Source: Nautilus pompilius
Taxonomy: Eukaryota; Mollusca; Cephalopoda; Nautilida; Nautilidae
Direction: 5' to 3'
Assembly: GCA_018389105.1 (NCBI GenBank)
Contig: JACATO010000095.1
Location: 1 to 64,000 of the forward strand
Length of the DNA: 64,000 nucleotides
In this document: in pieces, positions 1 through 15,400 of the stretch
Numbering within the stretch: the stretch's first letter is position 1
Layout of the letters: each line of letters begins with the position of its first letter
Notes under the pieces: model-generated
What the model saw: the letters and a program-made list of their open reading frames with translations, nothing else
What the model was told of the DNA's origin: nothing
The model's database searches: none
Position numbers and translations under genes: made by a program

Positions 1-404
1 TATTATTACTTCCGATTAGAAAAATGAAAATACCACTAATATTTAAAAAAAGGGCAGTTTCTATTAATATTGCTTAATATTTATCAAATAACAACATATA
101 CAATGGGACGACTCAAACCGTCGTATACAAAAATCAGTTGAGTCTTTATCATTCACTTCTAATTTAACAGGAAAACCATTGATTCGATAATTGGCATAAC
201 CAGAAGGTTAATAAGAGGTTCAATGGAATCCGATATACAACTAAAGTTGATAAGTATTGGTTTATAAGGTGGATAATCAAAGACGCCCGGAGCCGTTGAA
301 TTTAAGTTAAGAGATATAGGTTTCAATCATTAAATTGGATAAAAAATTGTTTCTTACCTAGTCCGTACCGCCATCATAATCCGCCGCCATATCCATACCC
401 CATC
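1..404 (-). repeat. Partial microexon superunit 8 at the window edge
   Basis: Only the GY-L end is present. A recognisable exon at about 358-404 keeps the GTAAGAA donor. Its acceptor AG is altered and it contains indels. The array clearly continues to the left of position 1. Confidence 0.6.
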
Positions 405-3400
405 CGTCAAATACAAATTTGCATTAAAAGATATGTTGACAGGAAAAAACGATATGTTATAAGTTAACATTGGAATTCACGATCATCATAAAATTATACA
501 CGGTGTTTTTGCCGCGAAAGTAAAACAAAGAAAGCTACTACTCAAAAGGTGTAGAAAGTAATGGAAAAGGAAGGCGACAATAGAAACTTGATAAAGTAAT
601 TTAGACAATATTGTGCCTCGTTTTCATTACATTAAATCTTCGGTATTGTGGTTGTGGTCTTATAAATAGGAAGTGTATCACGTGTTTCATAAATATCGAT
701 GAAGTTCTCATCAGGAGAAAAGGAATAGAATAAGCAGTTTTATTATTAATACAAGCAACGTAAAGATATGGATATTAATTGTCGTTATGTGTGTAAGAGT
801 CATTCAGAGTTTACGAGACGGATTATTACTTTTGAGTGCAAATGCTATTCCATAATCATGGATACAATTTAGTTCTGTGAGAGAATTACGTGGAATATTA
901 CGAAATAATTTTGCAATGCAATTATATCAGGTTAAGCTGATTAACTAATATTTTCATAATTTACAATTATAGACTTAATTAGCATCACAATTAAGGATCT
1001 AGAATTTCCATTTATCATCATCAGGTAATGCCGTTAGAAAAAAAATCTTTATGAACTCCATTAGTTAAATAGTTATTTTGTGAAGTTTTCAGATATGGGA
1101 TTTAAACTTTTGACAGCATATATAATAGGAGATATTCTAATTAATTCCGGATCATAAGTTTTTCTATCGGTTCCGCAACCGCCAAGACCGCAACAACCTT
1201 ATCCCCGCAGCCTTTCCAAAATAAAATTTAACCGTAAAAATACTTTTATATACCAGGAAAGAAGGTGACGGATTTTATCCTGGCCGAGGGACGATCTTAT
1301 TCACGATTCAAAATATGTAAAATAGATTAATTTTTATGATAACAGAAAACAATCACCCGAGCAGAAGTTAACATAAGACAAACATGAATGCATGAAATCT
1401 GTCCAAATTATTTCAGCAGAATTATCGGATTTTTTCTATTTATCACTCTATCTTAAGTTTAATGTGTGTGTTTTGTGAGAGAGAAAGGAATACTCAAATA
1501 CCAATATCTGTAGTACGAACTAAAGGTCAGCTATATCAATATAGCCATGTTAAACATGAATACTTACTGATCTTCTCGTAAAATCAGGGTGTGGTTTATA
1601 CTAGTATACTATTATTACTTCCGATTAGAAAAAATGAAAATACCACTAATATTCAAAAAAGGGGCAGTTCTATTAATATTGCTTAATATTTATCAAATAA
1701 CAACATATACAATGATGACGACTCAAAACCGTTGTATTAGAAAATTAGTTGAGACTTTATCATTCTAATCTACCACCAAACAATTATTAATCGTTCGTGG
1801 ATGGGCTTCGCCAGTTGATTAATAAGAGTTAAAAGGAACGTGCACAACTACAGTCGATAAGTATTTCTTTATAAAGTTGAAAATCAATCCTCCTTGTGCC
1901 GTTGATTGAAGTTAGAGATATGATTCAATCATTTAATTCGGATAAATCTTTTTCTTACCTAGTCCGTAGCCTCCATATCCCGCCATTCCGCCATATCCGC
2001 CATAATCCGCCAATATATCCATTCCGCATCCTTTCAAAATACAAAATTTTTCGTTAAAAATTACGGTTATAGTAAACAAAGATATATTATAAGTTAACAT
2101 CTACAGAGTTTGAATTCACGATGAATATAAATTATACTTGTTCTTTTATGAGACAGTGAAAACAAAGAAATCTACTTCTCAAAAGGTATAGAAAATAATG
2201 GAAACCTTAGGCGATCATATGAACTACGTTAAAGTAATTTAGACAATATATTTGCCTCGTTTACTTTAACAATAAAACTTCGGTATTGTGTGCATGTTCA
2301 GGTAAATAGGAAGGGTATCACGTGTGTGATGTGTATCGATGAAGTTCTCATGAGTAGGAAACAATAGAACAAGCAGTTTTATTAATACAGCAACGTAAAG
2401 ATAAGGATATTATCGACGTTGTGTGTATAAAAGTCATTCTGATTTTTCGAGACAGATTATTATTAGTTTTCAATTACGAAAGCTATCCCATCATCATTGA
2501 TACAATTTATTGGATTTTTTTTTTTTACAACATATATAAAATGATGAAGTTTTAGTTACTCTTCCGGATCATAAGTTATCTTACCGGTTCCGGAACCGCC
2601 AAGACCGCAACAACCGTATCCGCAGCCTTTCCAAAATAAAATTTAACCGTAAAAAATACTTTTATACCAGGAGAGAAGGTGACGGATTTTATCCTCCTGG
2701 CCGAGGGACGATCTTATTCACGATTCAAAATATGTAATAGATTAATTTTTATGATAACAGAAAACAATCACCGAGCAGAAGTTAACATAAGACAAACATG
2801 AATGCATGAAATCTGTCCAAATTATTTCAGCAGAATTATCGGATTTTTCTATTTATCACTCTATCTTAGTTTAATGTGTGTGTTTGTGAGAGAGAAAGGA
2901 ATACTCAAATACCAATATCTGTAGTACGAACTAAAGGTCAGCTATATCAATATAGCCATGTTAAACATGAATACTTACTGATCTTCTTCGTAAAATCAGG
3001 TGTGATTGTATACTATTATTACTTCCGATTAGAAAAAATGAAAATACCACTAATATTCAAAAAAGGGGCAGTTCTATTAATATTGCTTAATATTTTATCA
3101 AATAACAACATATACAATGATGACGACTCAAAACCGTCGTATTACAAAAATCAGTTGAGTCTTTATCATTCAACTTCTAATTTACATTTACAAAACCATT
3201 GATTCGATAATTGGCATAACCAGAAGGTTAATAAGAGTTCAATGGAATCCTATACAACTAAAGTTGATAAGTATTGGTTTATAAGGTTGATAATCAATAC
3301 TCCTTGATCCGTTGATTTAAGTTAAGAGATATATGTTTCATCATCATTAAATTTGGATAAAATTGTTCTTACCTAGTCCGTAACCGCCATCATATCCGCC

Positions 3401-6400
3401 ATATCCATACCCCATCCTACTTTCAAATACAAATTTGACATATAAAAGATATGTTTACAGGAATTCAATCACCGATATGTGTCCTTTGCCGCGAAAGTAA
3501 AACAAAGAAATCTACTACTCAAAAGGTGTAGAAAGTAATGGAAAAGGAAGGCGACCATAGAAACTTCGATAAAGTAATTTAGACAATATTTGTGCCTCGT
3601 TTTCATTACATTAAATCTTCGGTATTGTGTTCATGTGCTTGTAAATAGGAAGTGTATCACGTGTTTCATAAATATCGATGAAGTTCTCATCAGGAGAAAA
3701 GGAATAGAATAAGCAGTTTTATTAATACAGCAACGTAAAGATAAGGATATTAATTGTCGTTATGTGTGTAAGAGTCATTCAGAGTTTTCGAGAAGGATTA
3801 TTACTTTTTGAGTGCGAATGCTATTCCATAATCATGGATACAATTTAGTTCTGTGAGAGAATTACGGAGAATTTACGAAATAATATTTGCAATGCAATTA
3901 TATCAGGTTAAGCTGATTAACTAATATTTTCATAATTTACAATTATAGACTTAATTAGCATCACAATTAAGGATCTAGAATTTCCATTTATCATCAGGTT
4001 AATGCCGTTAGAAAAATAAATCTTTATGAACTCCATTAGGTAAATAGTTTTTTTGTGAAGTTTTCAGATATGGATTTAAACTTTGACAGCATATATAATA
4101 GGATGATATTCTAATTAATTCCGGATCATAAGTTTTCTTACCGGTTCCGGAACCGCCAAGACCGCAACAACCGTATCCGCAGCCTTTCCAAAATAAAATT
4201 TAACCGTAAAAATACTTTTATACCAGGAAAGAAGGTGACGGATTTTATCCTGGCCGAGGGACGATCTTATTCACGATTAAAATATGTAATAGATTAATTT
4301 TTATGATAACAGAAAACAATCACCGAGCAGAAGTTAACATAAGACAAACATGAATGCATGAAATCTGTCCAAATTATTTCAGCAGAATTATCGGATTTTT
4401 CTATTTATCACTCTATCTTAAGTTTAATGTGTGTGTTTGTGAGAGAGAAAGGAATACTCAAATACCAATATCTGTAGTACGAACTAAAGGTCAGCTATAT
4501 CAATATAGCCATGTTAAACATGAATACTTACTGACCTTCTTCGTAAAATCAGCGTGTGGTTGTATACTATTATTACTTCCGATTAGAAAAAATGAAAAAC
4601 CACTAATATTCAAAAAAGGGCAGTTCTATTAATATTGCTTAATATTTATCAAATAACAACATATACAATGATGACGACTCAAAACCGTTGTATTAGAAAA
4701 TTAGTTGAGACTTTATCATTCTAATTTACAACAAAACAATATTTTCGTGGATGGGCTTCGCCAGTTGATTAATAAGAGTTAAAAGGAACGTGCACAACTA
4801 CAGTCGATAAGTATTTCTTATAAAGTTGAAAATCAATCCTCCTTGTGCCGTTGATTGAAGTTAGAGATATATGTCAATCATTTAATTCGGATGAAATCTT
4901 TTCTTACCTGTCCGTAGCCGCCATATCCGCCATATCCGCCATATCCGATCCGCCATAGCCATATCCGCATCCTTTCAAAATACAAAATTTTTCGTTAAAA
5001 ATTACGGTTATAGTAAAACAAAGATATATTATAAGTAACATCTACAGAGTTTGAATTCACGATGAATATAAAATTATACATTGTTCTTTTATGAGACAGA
5101 GAAAACAAAGAAATCTACTTCTCAAAAGGTATAGAAAATAATGGAAACCTTAGGCGATCATATGAACTACGTTAAAGTAATTTAGACAATATATTTGGCT
5201 CGTTTACTTTAACAATAAAACTTCGGTATTGTGTGCGTGTTCAGGTAAATACGAAGGGTATCACGTGTGTGATGTGTATCGATGAAGTTCTCATGAGTAG
5301 GAAACAATAGAACAAGCAGTTTTATTAATACAGCAACGTAAAGATAAGGATATTAATCGACGTTGTGTGTATAAAAGTCATTCTGATTTTTCGAGACAGA
5401 TTATTATTAGTTTTCAATTACGAAAGCTATGCCATCATCATTGATACAATTTATTGGATTTCTTATTTTTACAACATATAAAATGATGAAGTTTAGTTAC
5501 TGTTACTTCGGATCATAAGTTATCTTACCGGTTCCGGAACCGCCAAGACCGCAACAACCGTATCTGCAGCCTTTCCAAAATAAAATTTAACCGTAAAAAA
5601 TACTTTTATACCAGGAGAGAAGGTGACGGATTTTATCCTGGCCGAGGGACGATCTTATTCACGATTCAAAATATGTAATAGATTAATTTTTATGATAACA
5701 GAAAACAATCACCGAGCAGAAGTTAACATAAGACAAACATGAATGCATGAAATCTGTCCAAATTATTTCAGCAGAATTATCGGGATTTTTCTATTTATCA
5801 CTCTATCTAAGTTTAATGTGTGTGTTTGTGAGAGAGAAAGGAATACTCAAATACCAATATCTGTAGTACGAACTAAAGGTCAGCTATATCAATATAGCCA
5901 TGTTAAACATGAATACTTACTGATCTTCTTCGTAAAATCAGGTGTGTGATTGTATACTATTATTACTTCCGATTAGAAAAAAATGAAATACCACTAATAT
6001 TCAAAAAGGGGCAGTTCTATTAATATTGCTTAATATTTATCAAATAACAACATATACAATGATGACGACTCAAAACCGTCGTATTACAAAAATCAGTTGA
6101 GTCTTATCATTCAACTTCTAATTTACAGGAAAACATTGATTCGATAATTGGCATAACCAGAAGGTAATAAGAGTTCAATGGAATCCTATACAACTAAAGT
6201 TGATAAGTATTGGTTTATAAGGTTGATAATCAATACTCCTTGATCCGTTGATTTAAGTTAAGAGATATATGTTTCAATCATTAAATTTGGATAAAAATTG
6301 TTCTTACCTAGTCCGTAACCGCATCATATCCGCCATATCCATCACCATCCTTTCAAATACAAAATTGGCATTAAATTACAGTTATAAGTTGTTTACAGAT

Positions 6401-9400
6401 GATCAAATGGAAAATTAAAAAATTGTTTAAAGGAAATCAACGATATGTTAAAGTTAACATGGAATTCACGATCATCATAAATTATACACGTGTCGCCGCG
6501 AAGTAAAAACAACAAATCTACTACTCAAAAGGTGTAGAAAGTAATGGAAAAGGAAGGCGACCATAGAAACTTCGATACAGTAATTTAGACAATATTTGTG
6601 TTTCGTTTTCATTAGCATTAAATCTTCGGTATTGTGTTCGTGTTCTTTAAATAGGAAGGTGTATCACGTGTTTCATAAATATCGATGAAGTTCTCATCAG
6701 GAGAAAAGGAATAGAATAAGCAGTTTTATTAATACAGCAACGTAAAGATAAGGATATTAATTGTCGTTATGTGTGTAAGAGTCATTCAGAGTTTACGAGA
6801 CGGATTATTACTTTTTGACTGCAATGCTATTCCATAATCATGGATACAATTTACTTCTGTGAGAGAATTACGTGGAATATTACGAAATAATATTTGCAAT
6901 GCAATTATATCAGGTTAATCTGATTAACTAATATTTTCATAATTTACAATTATAGACTTAATTAGCATCACAATTAAGGATCTAGAATTTCCATTTATCA
7001 TCAGGTTAATGCCGTTAGAAAAATAAATCTTTATGAACTCCATTAGGTAAATAGTTATTTTGTGAAGTTTTCAGATATGGGATTTAAACTTTTGACAGCA
7101 TATATAATAGGATGATATTCTAATTAATTCCGGATCATAAGTTTTCTTACCGGTTCCGGAACCGCCAAGACCGCAACAACCGTATCCGCAGCCTTTCCAA
7201 AATAAAATTTAACCGTAAAAAATACTTTTATACCAGGAAAGAAGGTGACGGATTTTATCCTGGCCGAGGGACGATCTTATTCACGATTTAAAATATGTAA
7301 TAGATTAATTTTTATGATAACAGAAAACAATCACCGAGCAGAAGTTAACATAAGACAAACATGAATGCATGAAATCTGTCCAAATTATTTCAGCAGAATT
7401 ATCGGATTTTTCTATTTATCACTCTATCTTAAGTTTAATGTGTGTGTTTGTGAGAGAGAAAGGAATACTCAAATACCAATATCTGTAGTACGAACTAAAG
7501 GTCAGCTATATCAATATAGCCATGTTAAACATGAATACTTACTGACCTTCTTCGTAAAATCAGCGTGTGGTTGTATACTATTATTACTTCCGATTAGAAA
7601 AAATGATAATACCACTAATATTCAAAAAAGGGGCAGTTCTATTAATATTGCCTAATATTTATCAAATAACAACATATACAATGATGACGGCTCAAAACCG
7701 TCGTATTAGAAAATTAGTTGAGACTTTATCATTCTAATTTACAACAAAACAATTATTTCGTGGATGGCTTCGCCAGTTGATTAATAAGAGTTAAAAGGAA
7801 CGTGCACAACTACAGTCGATAAGTATTTCTTTATAAAGTTGAAAATCAATCCTCCTTGTGCCGTTGATTGAACTTAGAGATATGATTCAATCATTTAATT
7901 CGGATAAAATCTTTTCTTACCTGGTCCCGTAGCCGCCATATCCGCCATATCCGCATCCTTTCAAAATACAAAATTTTTCGTTAAAAATTACGGTTATAGT
8001 AAAAACAAAGATATATTATAAGTTAACATCTACAGAGTTTGAATTCACGATGAATATAAAATTACATTGTTCTTTTATGAGACAGAGAAAACAAAGAAAT
8101 CTACTTCTCAAAAGGTATAGAAAATAATGGAAACCTTAGGCGATCATATGAACACTACGTTAAAGTAATTTAGACAATATTTTTGCCTCGTTTACTTTAA
8201 CAATAAAACTTCGGTATTGTGTGCATGTTCTTGTAAATAGGAAGGTATCACGTGTGTGATGTGTATCGATGAAGTTCTCATGAGTAGGAAACAATAGAAC
8301 AAGCAGTTTTATTAATACAGCAACGTAAAGATAAGGATATTAATCGACGTTGTGTGTATAAAAGTCATTCTGATTTTTCGAGACAGATTATTATTAGTTT
8401 TACTTACAAAGCATCCCATCATCATTGATACAATTTATTGGATTTGTTATTTTTACAACATATATAAAATGATGAAGTTTAGTTAGTTACTTCCGGATCA
8501 TAAGTTATCTTACCGGTTCCGGAACCGCCAAGACCGCAACAACCGTATCCGCAGCCTTTCCAAAATAAAATTTAACCGTAAAAAATACTTTTATACCAGG
8601 AGAGAAGGTGACGGATTTTATCCTGGCCGAGGGACGATCTTATTCACGATTCAAAATATGTAATAGATTAATTTTTATGATAACAGAAAACAATCACCGA
8701 GCAGAAGTTAACATAAGACAAACATGAATGCATGAAATCTGTCCAAATTATTTCAGCAGAATTATCGGATTTTTCTATTTATCACTCTATCTTAAGTTTA
8801 ATGTGTGTGTTTGTGAGAGAGAAAGGAATACTCAAATACCAATATCTGTAGTACGAACTAAAGGTCAGCTATATCAATATAGCCATGTTAAACATGAATA
8901 CTTACTGATCTTCTTCGTAAAATCAGGGTGTGATTGTATACTATTATTACTTCCGATTAGAAAAAATGAAAATACCACTAATATTCAAAAAAGGGGCAGT
9001 TCTATTAATATTGCTTAATATTTATCAAATAACAACATATACAATGATGACGACTCAAAACCGTCGTATTACAAAAATCAGTTGAGTCTTTATCATTCAA
9101 CTTCTAATTTACAGGAAAACCATTGATTCGATAATTGGCATAACCAGAAGGTTAATAAGAGTTCAATGGAATCCTATACAACTAAAGTTGATAAGTATTG
9201 GTTTATAAGGTTGATAATCAATACTCCTTGATCCGTTGATTTAAGTTAAGAGATATATGTTTCAATCATTAAATTTGGATAAAAATTGTTCTTACCTAGT
9301 CCGTAACCGCCATCATATCCGCCATATCCATACCCCATCCTTTCAAATACAAAATTTGCATTAAAATATGTTTACAGGAAATCAACGATATGTTATATGT

Positions 9401-12400
9401 TAACATTGGAATTCACGATCATCATAAAATTATACACGGTGTCTTTGCCGCGAAAGTAAAACAAAGAAATCTACTACTCAAAAGGTGTAGAAAGTAATGG
9501 AAAAGGAAGGCGACCATAGAAACTTCGATACAGTAATTTAGACAATATTTGTGTTTCGTTTTCATTAGCATTAAATCTTCGGTATTGTGTTCGTGTTCTT
9601 TTAAATAGGAAGTGTATCACGTGTTTCATAAATATCGATGAAGTTCTCATCAGGAGAAAAGGAATAGAATAAGCAGTTTTATTAATACAGCAACGTAAAG
9701 ATATGGATATTATTGTCGTTATGTGTGTAAGAGTCATTCAGAGTTTACGAGACGGATTATTACTTTTTGACTGCAAATGCTATTCCATAATCATGGATAC
9801 AATTTACTTCTGTGAGAGAATTACGTGGAATATTACGAAATAATATTTGCAATGCAATTATATCAGGTTAATCTGATTAACTAATATTTTCATAATTTAC
9901 AATTATAGACTTAATTAGCATCACAATTAAGGATCTAGAATTTCCATTTATCATCAGGTTAATGCCGTTAGAAAAATAAATCTTTATGAACTCCATTAGG
10001 TAAATAGTTATTTTGTGAAGTTTTCAGATATGGGATTTAAACTTTTGACAGCATATATAATAGGATGATATTCTAATTAATTCCGGATCATAAGTTTTCT
10101 TACCGGTTCCGGAACCGCCAAGACCGCAACAACCGTATCCGCAGCCTTTCCAAAATAAAATTTAACCGTAAAAATACTTTTATACCAGGAAAGAAGGTGA
10201 CGGATTTTATCCTGGCCGAGGGACGATCTTATTCACGATTTAAAATATGTAATAGATTAATTTTTATGATAACAGAAAACAATCACCGAGCAGAAGTTAA
10301 CATAAGACAAACATGAATGCATGAAATCTGTCCAAATTATTTCAGCAGAATTATCGGATTTTTCTATTTATCACTCTATCTTAAGTTTAATGTGTGTGTT
10401 TGTGAGAGAGAAAGAAATACTCAAATACCAATATCTGTAGTCCGAACTAAAGGTCAGCTATATCAATATAGCCATGTTAAACATGAATACTTACTGACCT
10501 TCTTCGTAAAATCAGCGTGTGGTTGTATACTATTATTACTTCCCGATTAGAAAAAATGATAATACCACTAATATTCAAAAAAGGGGCAGTTCTATTAATA
10601 TTGCCTAATATTTATCAAATAACAACATATACAATGATGACGGCTCAAAACCGTCGTATTAGAAAATTAGTTGAGACTTTATCATTCTAATTTACAACAA
10701 AACAATTATTTCGTGGATGGCTTCGCCAGTTGATTAATAAGAGTTAAAAGGAACGTGCACAACTACAGTCGATAAGTATTTCTTTATAAAGTTGAAAATC
10801 AATCCTCCTTGTGCCGTTGATTGAACTTAGAGATATGATTCAATCATTTAATTCGGATAAATCTTTTCTTACCTGGTCCGTAGCCGCCATATATCCGCCC
10901 ATATCCGCATCCTTTCAAAATACAAAATTTTTCGTTAAAAATTACGGTTATAGTAAAAACAAAGATATATATAAGTTAACATCTACAGAGTTTGAATTCA
11001 CGATGAATATAAATTATACATAGTTCTTTTATGAGACAGAGAAAACAAAGAAATCTACTTCTCAAAAGTATAGAAAATAATGGAAACCTTAGGCGATCAT
11101 ATGAACTACGTTAAAGTAATTTAGACAATATTTTGCCTCGTTTACTTTAACAATAAAACTTCGGTATTGTGTGCATGTTCTTGTAAATAGGACAGGTATC
11201 ACGTGTGTGATGTGTATCGATGAAGTTCTCATGAGTAGGAAACAATAGAACAAGCAGTTTTATTAATACAGCAACGTAAAGATAAGGATATTAATCGACG
11301 TTGTGTGTATAAAAGTCATTCTGATTTTTCGAGACAGATTATTATTAGTTTTCAATTACGAAAGCTATCCCATCATCATTGATACAATTTATTGGATTTG
11401 TTATTTTTACAACATATATAAAATGATGAAGTTTTAGTTACTTCCGGATCATAAGTTATCTTACCGGTTCCGGAACCGCCAAGACCGCAACAACCGTATC
11501 TGCAGCCTTTCCAAAATAAAATTTAACCGTAAAAAATTTTTATACCAGGAGAGAAGGTGACGGATTTTATCCTGGCCGAGGGACGATCTTATTCACGATT
11601 CAAAATATGTAATAGATTAATTTTTATGATAACAGAAAACAATCACCGAGCAGAAGTTAACATAAGACAAACATGAATGCATGAAATCTGTCCAAATTAT
11701 TTCAGCAGAATTATCGGATTTTTCTATTTATCACTCTATCTTAAGTTTAATGTGTGTGTTTGTGAGAGAGAAAGGAATACTCAAATACCAATATCTGTAG
11801 TACGAACTAAAGGTCAGCTATATCAATATAGCCATGTTAAACATGAATACTTACTGATCTTCTTCGTAAAATCAGGGTGTGATTGTATACTATTATTACT
11901 TCTTCCGATTAGAAAAAATGAAAAACCACTAATATTCAAAAAAGGGGCAGTTCTATTAATATTGCTTAATATTTATCAAATAACAACATATACAATGATG
12001 ACGACTCAAAACCTTCGTATTACAAAAATCAGTTGAGTCTTTATCATTCAACTTCTAATTTACAGGAAAACCATTGATTCGATAATTGGCATAACCAGAA
12101 GGTTAATAAGAGTTCAATGGAATCCTATACAACTAAAGTTGATAAGTATTGGTTTATAAGGTTGATAATCAATACTCCTTGATCCGTTGATTTAAGTTAA
12201 GAGATATATGTTTCAATCATTAAATTTGGATAAAAATTGTTCTTACCTAGTCCGTAACCGCCATCATATCCGCCATATCCATATCCCCATCCTTTCAAAT
12301 ACAAAATTTGCATTAAAAGATATGTTTACAGGAAATCAACGATATGTTATATGTTAACATTGGAATTCACGATCATCATAAAATTATACACGGTGTCTTT

Positions 12401-15400
12401 GCCGCGAAAGTAAAACAAAGAAATCTACTACTCAAAAGGTGTAGAAAGTAATGGAAAAGGAAGGCGACCATAGAAACTTCGATACAGTAATTTAGACAAT
12501 ATTTGTGTTTCGTTTTCATTAGCATTAAATCTTCGGTATTGTGTTCGTGTTCTTTTAAATAGGAAGTGTATCACGTGTTTCATAAATATCGATGAAGTTC
12601 TCATCAGGAGAAAAGGAATAGAATAAGCAGTTTTATTAATACAGCAACGTAAAGATATGGATATTTTGTCGTTATGTGTGTAAGAGTCATTCAGAGTTTA
12701 CGAGACGGATTATTACTTTTTGACTGCAAATGCTATTCCATAATCATGGATACAATTTACTTCTGTGAGAGAATTACGTGGAATATTACGAAATAATATT
12801 TGCAATGCAATTATATCAGGTTAATCTGATTAACTAATATTTTCATAATTTACAATTATAGACTTAATTAGCATCACAAATAAGGATCTAGAATTTCCAT
12901 TTATCATCAGGTTAATGCCGTTAGAAAAATAAATCTTTATGAACTCCATTAGGTAAATAGTTATTTTGTGAAGTTTTCAGATATGGGATTTAAACTTTTG
13001 ACAGCATATATAATAGGATGATATTCTAATTAATTCCGGATCATAAGTTTTCTTACCGGTTCCGGAACCGCCAAGACCGCAACAACCGTATCCGCAGCCT
13101 TTCCAAAATAAAATTTAACCGTAAAAAATACTTTTATACCAGGAAAGAAGGTGACGGATTTTATCCTGGCCGAGGGACGATCTTATTCACGATTTAAAAA
13201 ATGTAATAGATTAATTTTTATGATAACAGAAAACAATCACCGAGCAGAAGTTAACATAAGACAAACATGAATGCATGAAATCTGTCCAAATTATTTCAGC
13301 AGAATTATCGGATTTTTCTATTTATCACTCTATCTTAAGTTTAATGTGCGTGTTTGTGAGAGAGAAAGAAATACTCAAATACCAATATCTGTAGTCCGAA
13401 CTAAAGGTCAGCTATATCAATATAGCCATGTTAAACATGAATACTTACTGACCTTCTTCGTAAAATCAGCGTGTGGTTGTATACTATTATTACTTCCGAT
13501 TAGAAAAAATGATAATACCACTAATATTCAAAAAAGGGGCAGTTCTATTAATATTGCCTAATATTTATCAAATAACAACATATACATGATGGGCTCAAAA
13601 CCGTCGTATTAAAAATTAGTTGAGACTTATCATCTATTCTATTACTTTACAACAAACATATATTCGTGGATGGCTTCGCCAGTTGGATTAATAAGAGTTA
13701 AAAGGAACGTGCACAACTACAGTCGATAAGTATTTCTTTATAAAGTTGAAAATCAATCCTCCTTGTGCGTTGATTGAACTAGATGATATGATCTAAATTC
13801 AATTTAATTCGGATTATTAATCTTATCTTTTCTCCTGTCGTAGCCGCCATCCATATCCGCCATATATCCGCATCCTTTCAAAATACAAATTTTTCGTTAA
13901 AAATTACGGTTATAGTAAAACAAGATATACTATATAAGTTAACATCTACAGAGTTTGAATTCACGATGAATATAAAATTATACATTGTTCTTTTATGAGA
14001 CAGAGAAAACAAAGAAATCTACTTCTCAAAAGGTATAGAAAATAATGGAAACCTTAGGCGATCATATGAACTACGTTAAAGTAATTTAGACAATATATTT
14101 GCCTCGTTTACTTTAACAATAAAACTTCGGTATTTGTGCATGTTCTTGTAAATAGGACAGGTATCACGTGTGTGATGTGTATCGATGAAGTTCTCATGAG
14201 TAGGAAACAATAGAACAAGCAGTTTTATTATACAGCAACGTAAAGATAAGGATATTAATCGACGTTGTGTGTATAAAAGTCATTCTGATTTTTCGAGACA
14301 GATTATTATTAGTTTTCAATTACGAAAGCTATCCCATCATCATTGATACAATTTATTGGATTTGTTATTTTTACAACATATATAAAATGATGAAGTTTTA
14401 GTTACTTCCGGATCATAAGTTATCTTACCGGTTCCGGAACCGCCAAGACCGCAACAACCGTATCCGCAGCCTTTCCAAAATAAAATTTAACCGTAAAAAA
14501 TACTTTTATACCAGGAGAGAAGGTGACGGATTTTATCCTGGCCGAGGGACGATCTTATTCACGATTCAAAATATGTAATAGATTAATTTTTATGATAACA
14601 GAAAACAATCACCGAGCAGAAGTTAACATAAGACAAACATGAATGCATGAAATCTGTCCAAATTATTTCAGCAGAATTATCGGATTTTTCTATTTATCAC
14701 TCTATCTTAAGTTTAATGTGTGTGTTGTGAGAGAGAAAGGAATACTCAAATACCAATATCTGTAGTACGAACTAAAGGTCAGCTATATCAATATAGCCAT
14801 GTTAAACATGAATACTACTGATCTTCTTCGTAAAATCAGGGGTGTGATGTGTATACTATTATTACTTCCGATTAGAAAAAATGAAAATACCACTAATATT
14901 CAAAAAAGGGGCAGTTCTATTAATATTGCTTAATATTTATCAAATAACAACATATACAATGATGACGACTCAAAACCGTCGTATTACAAAAATCAGTTGA
15001 GTCTTTATCATTCAACTTCTAATTTACAGGAAAACCATTGATTCGATAATTGGCATAACCAGAAGGTTAATAAGAGTTCAATGGAATCCTATACAACTAA
15101 AGTTGATAAGTATTGGTTTATAAGGTTGATAATCAATACTCCTTGATCCGTTGATTTAAGTTAAGAGATATATGTTTCAATCATTAAATTTGGATAAAAA
15201 TTGTTCTTACCTAGTCCGTAACCGCCATCATATCCGCCATATCCATATCCCCATCCTTTCAAATACAAAATTTGCATTAAAAGATATGTTTACAGGAAAT
15301 CAACGATATGTTATATGTTAACATTGGAATTCACGATCATCATAAAATTATACACGGTGTCTTTGCCGCGAAAGTAAAACAAAGAAATCTACTACTCAAA

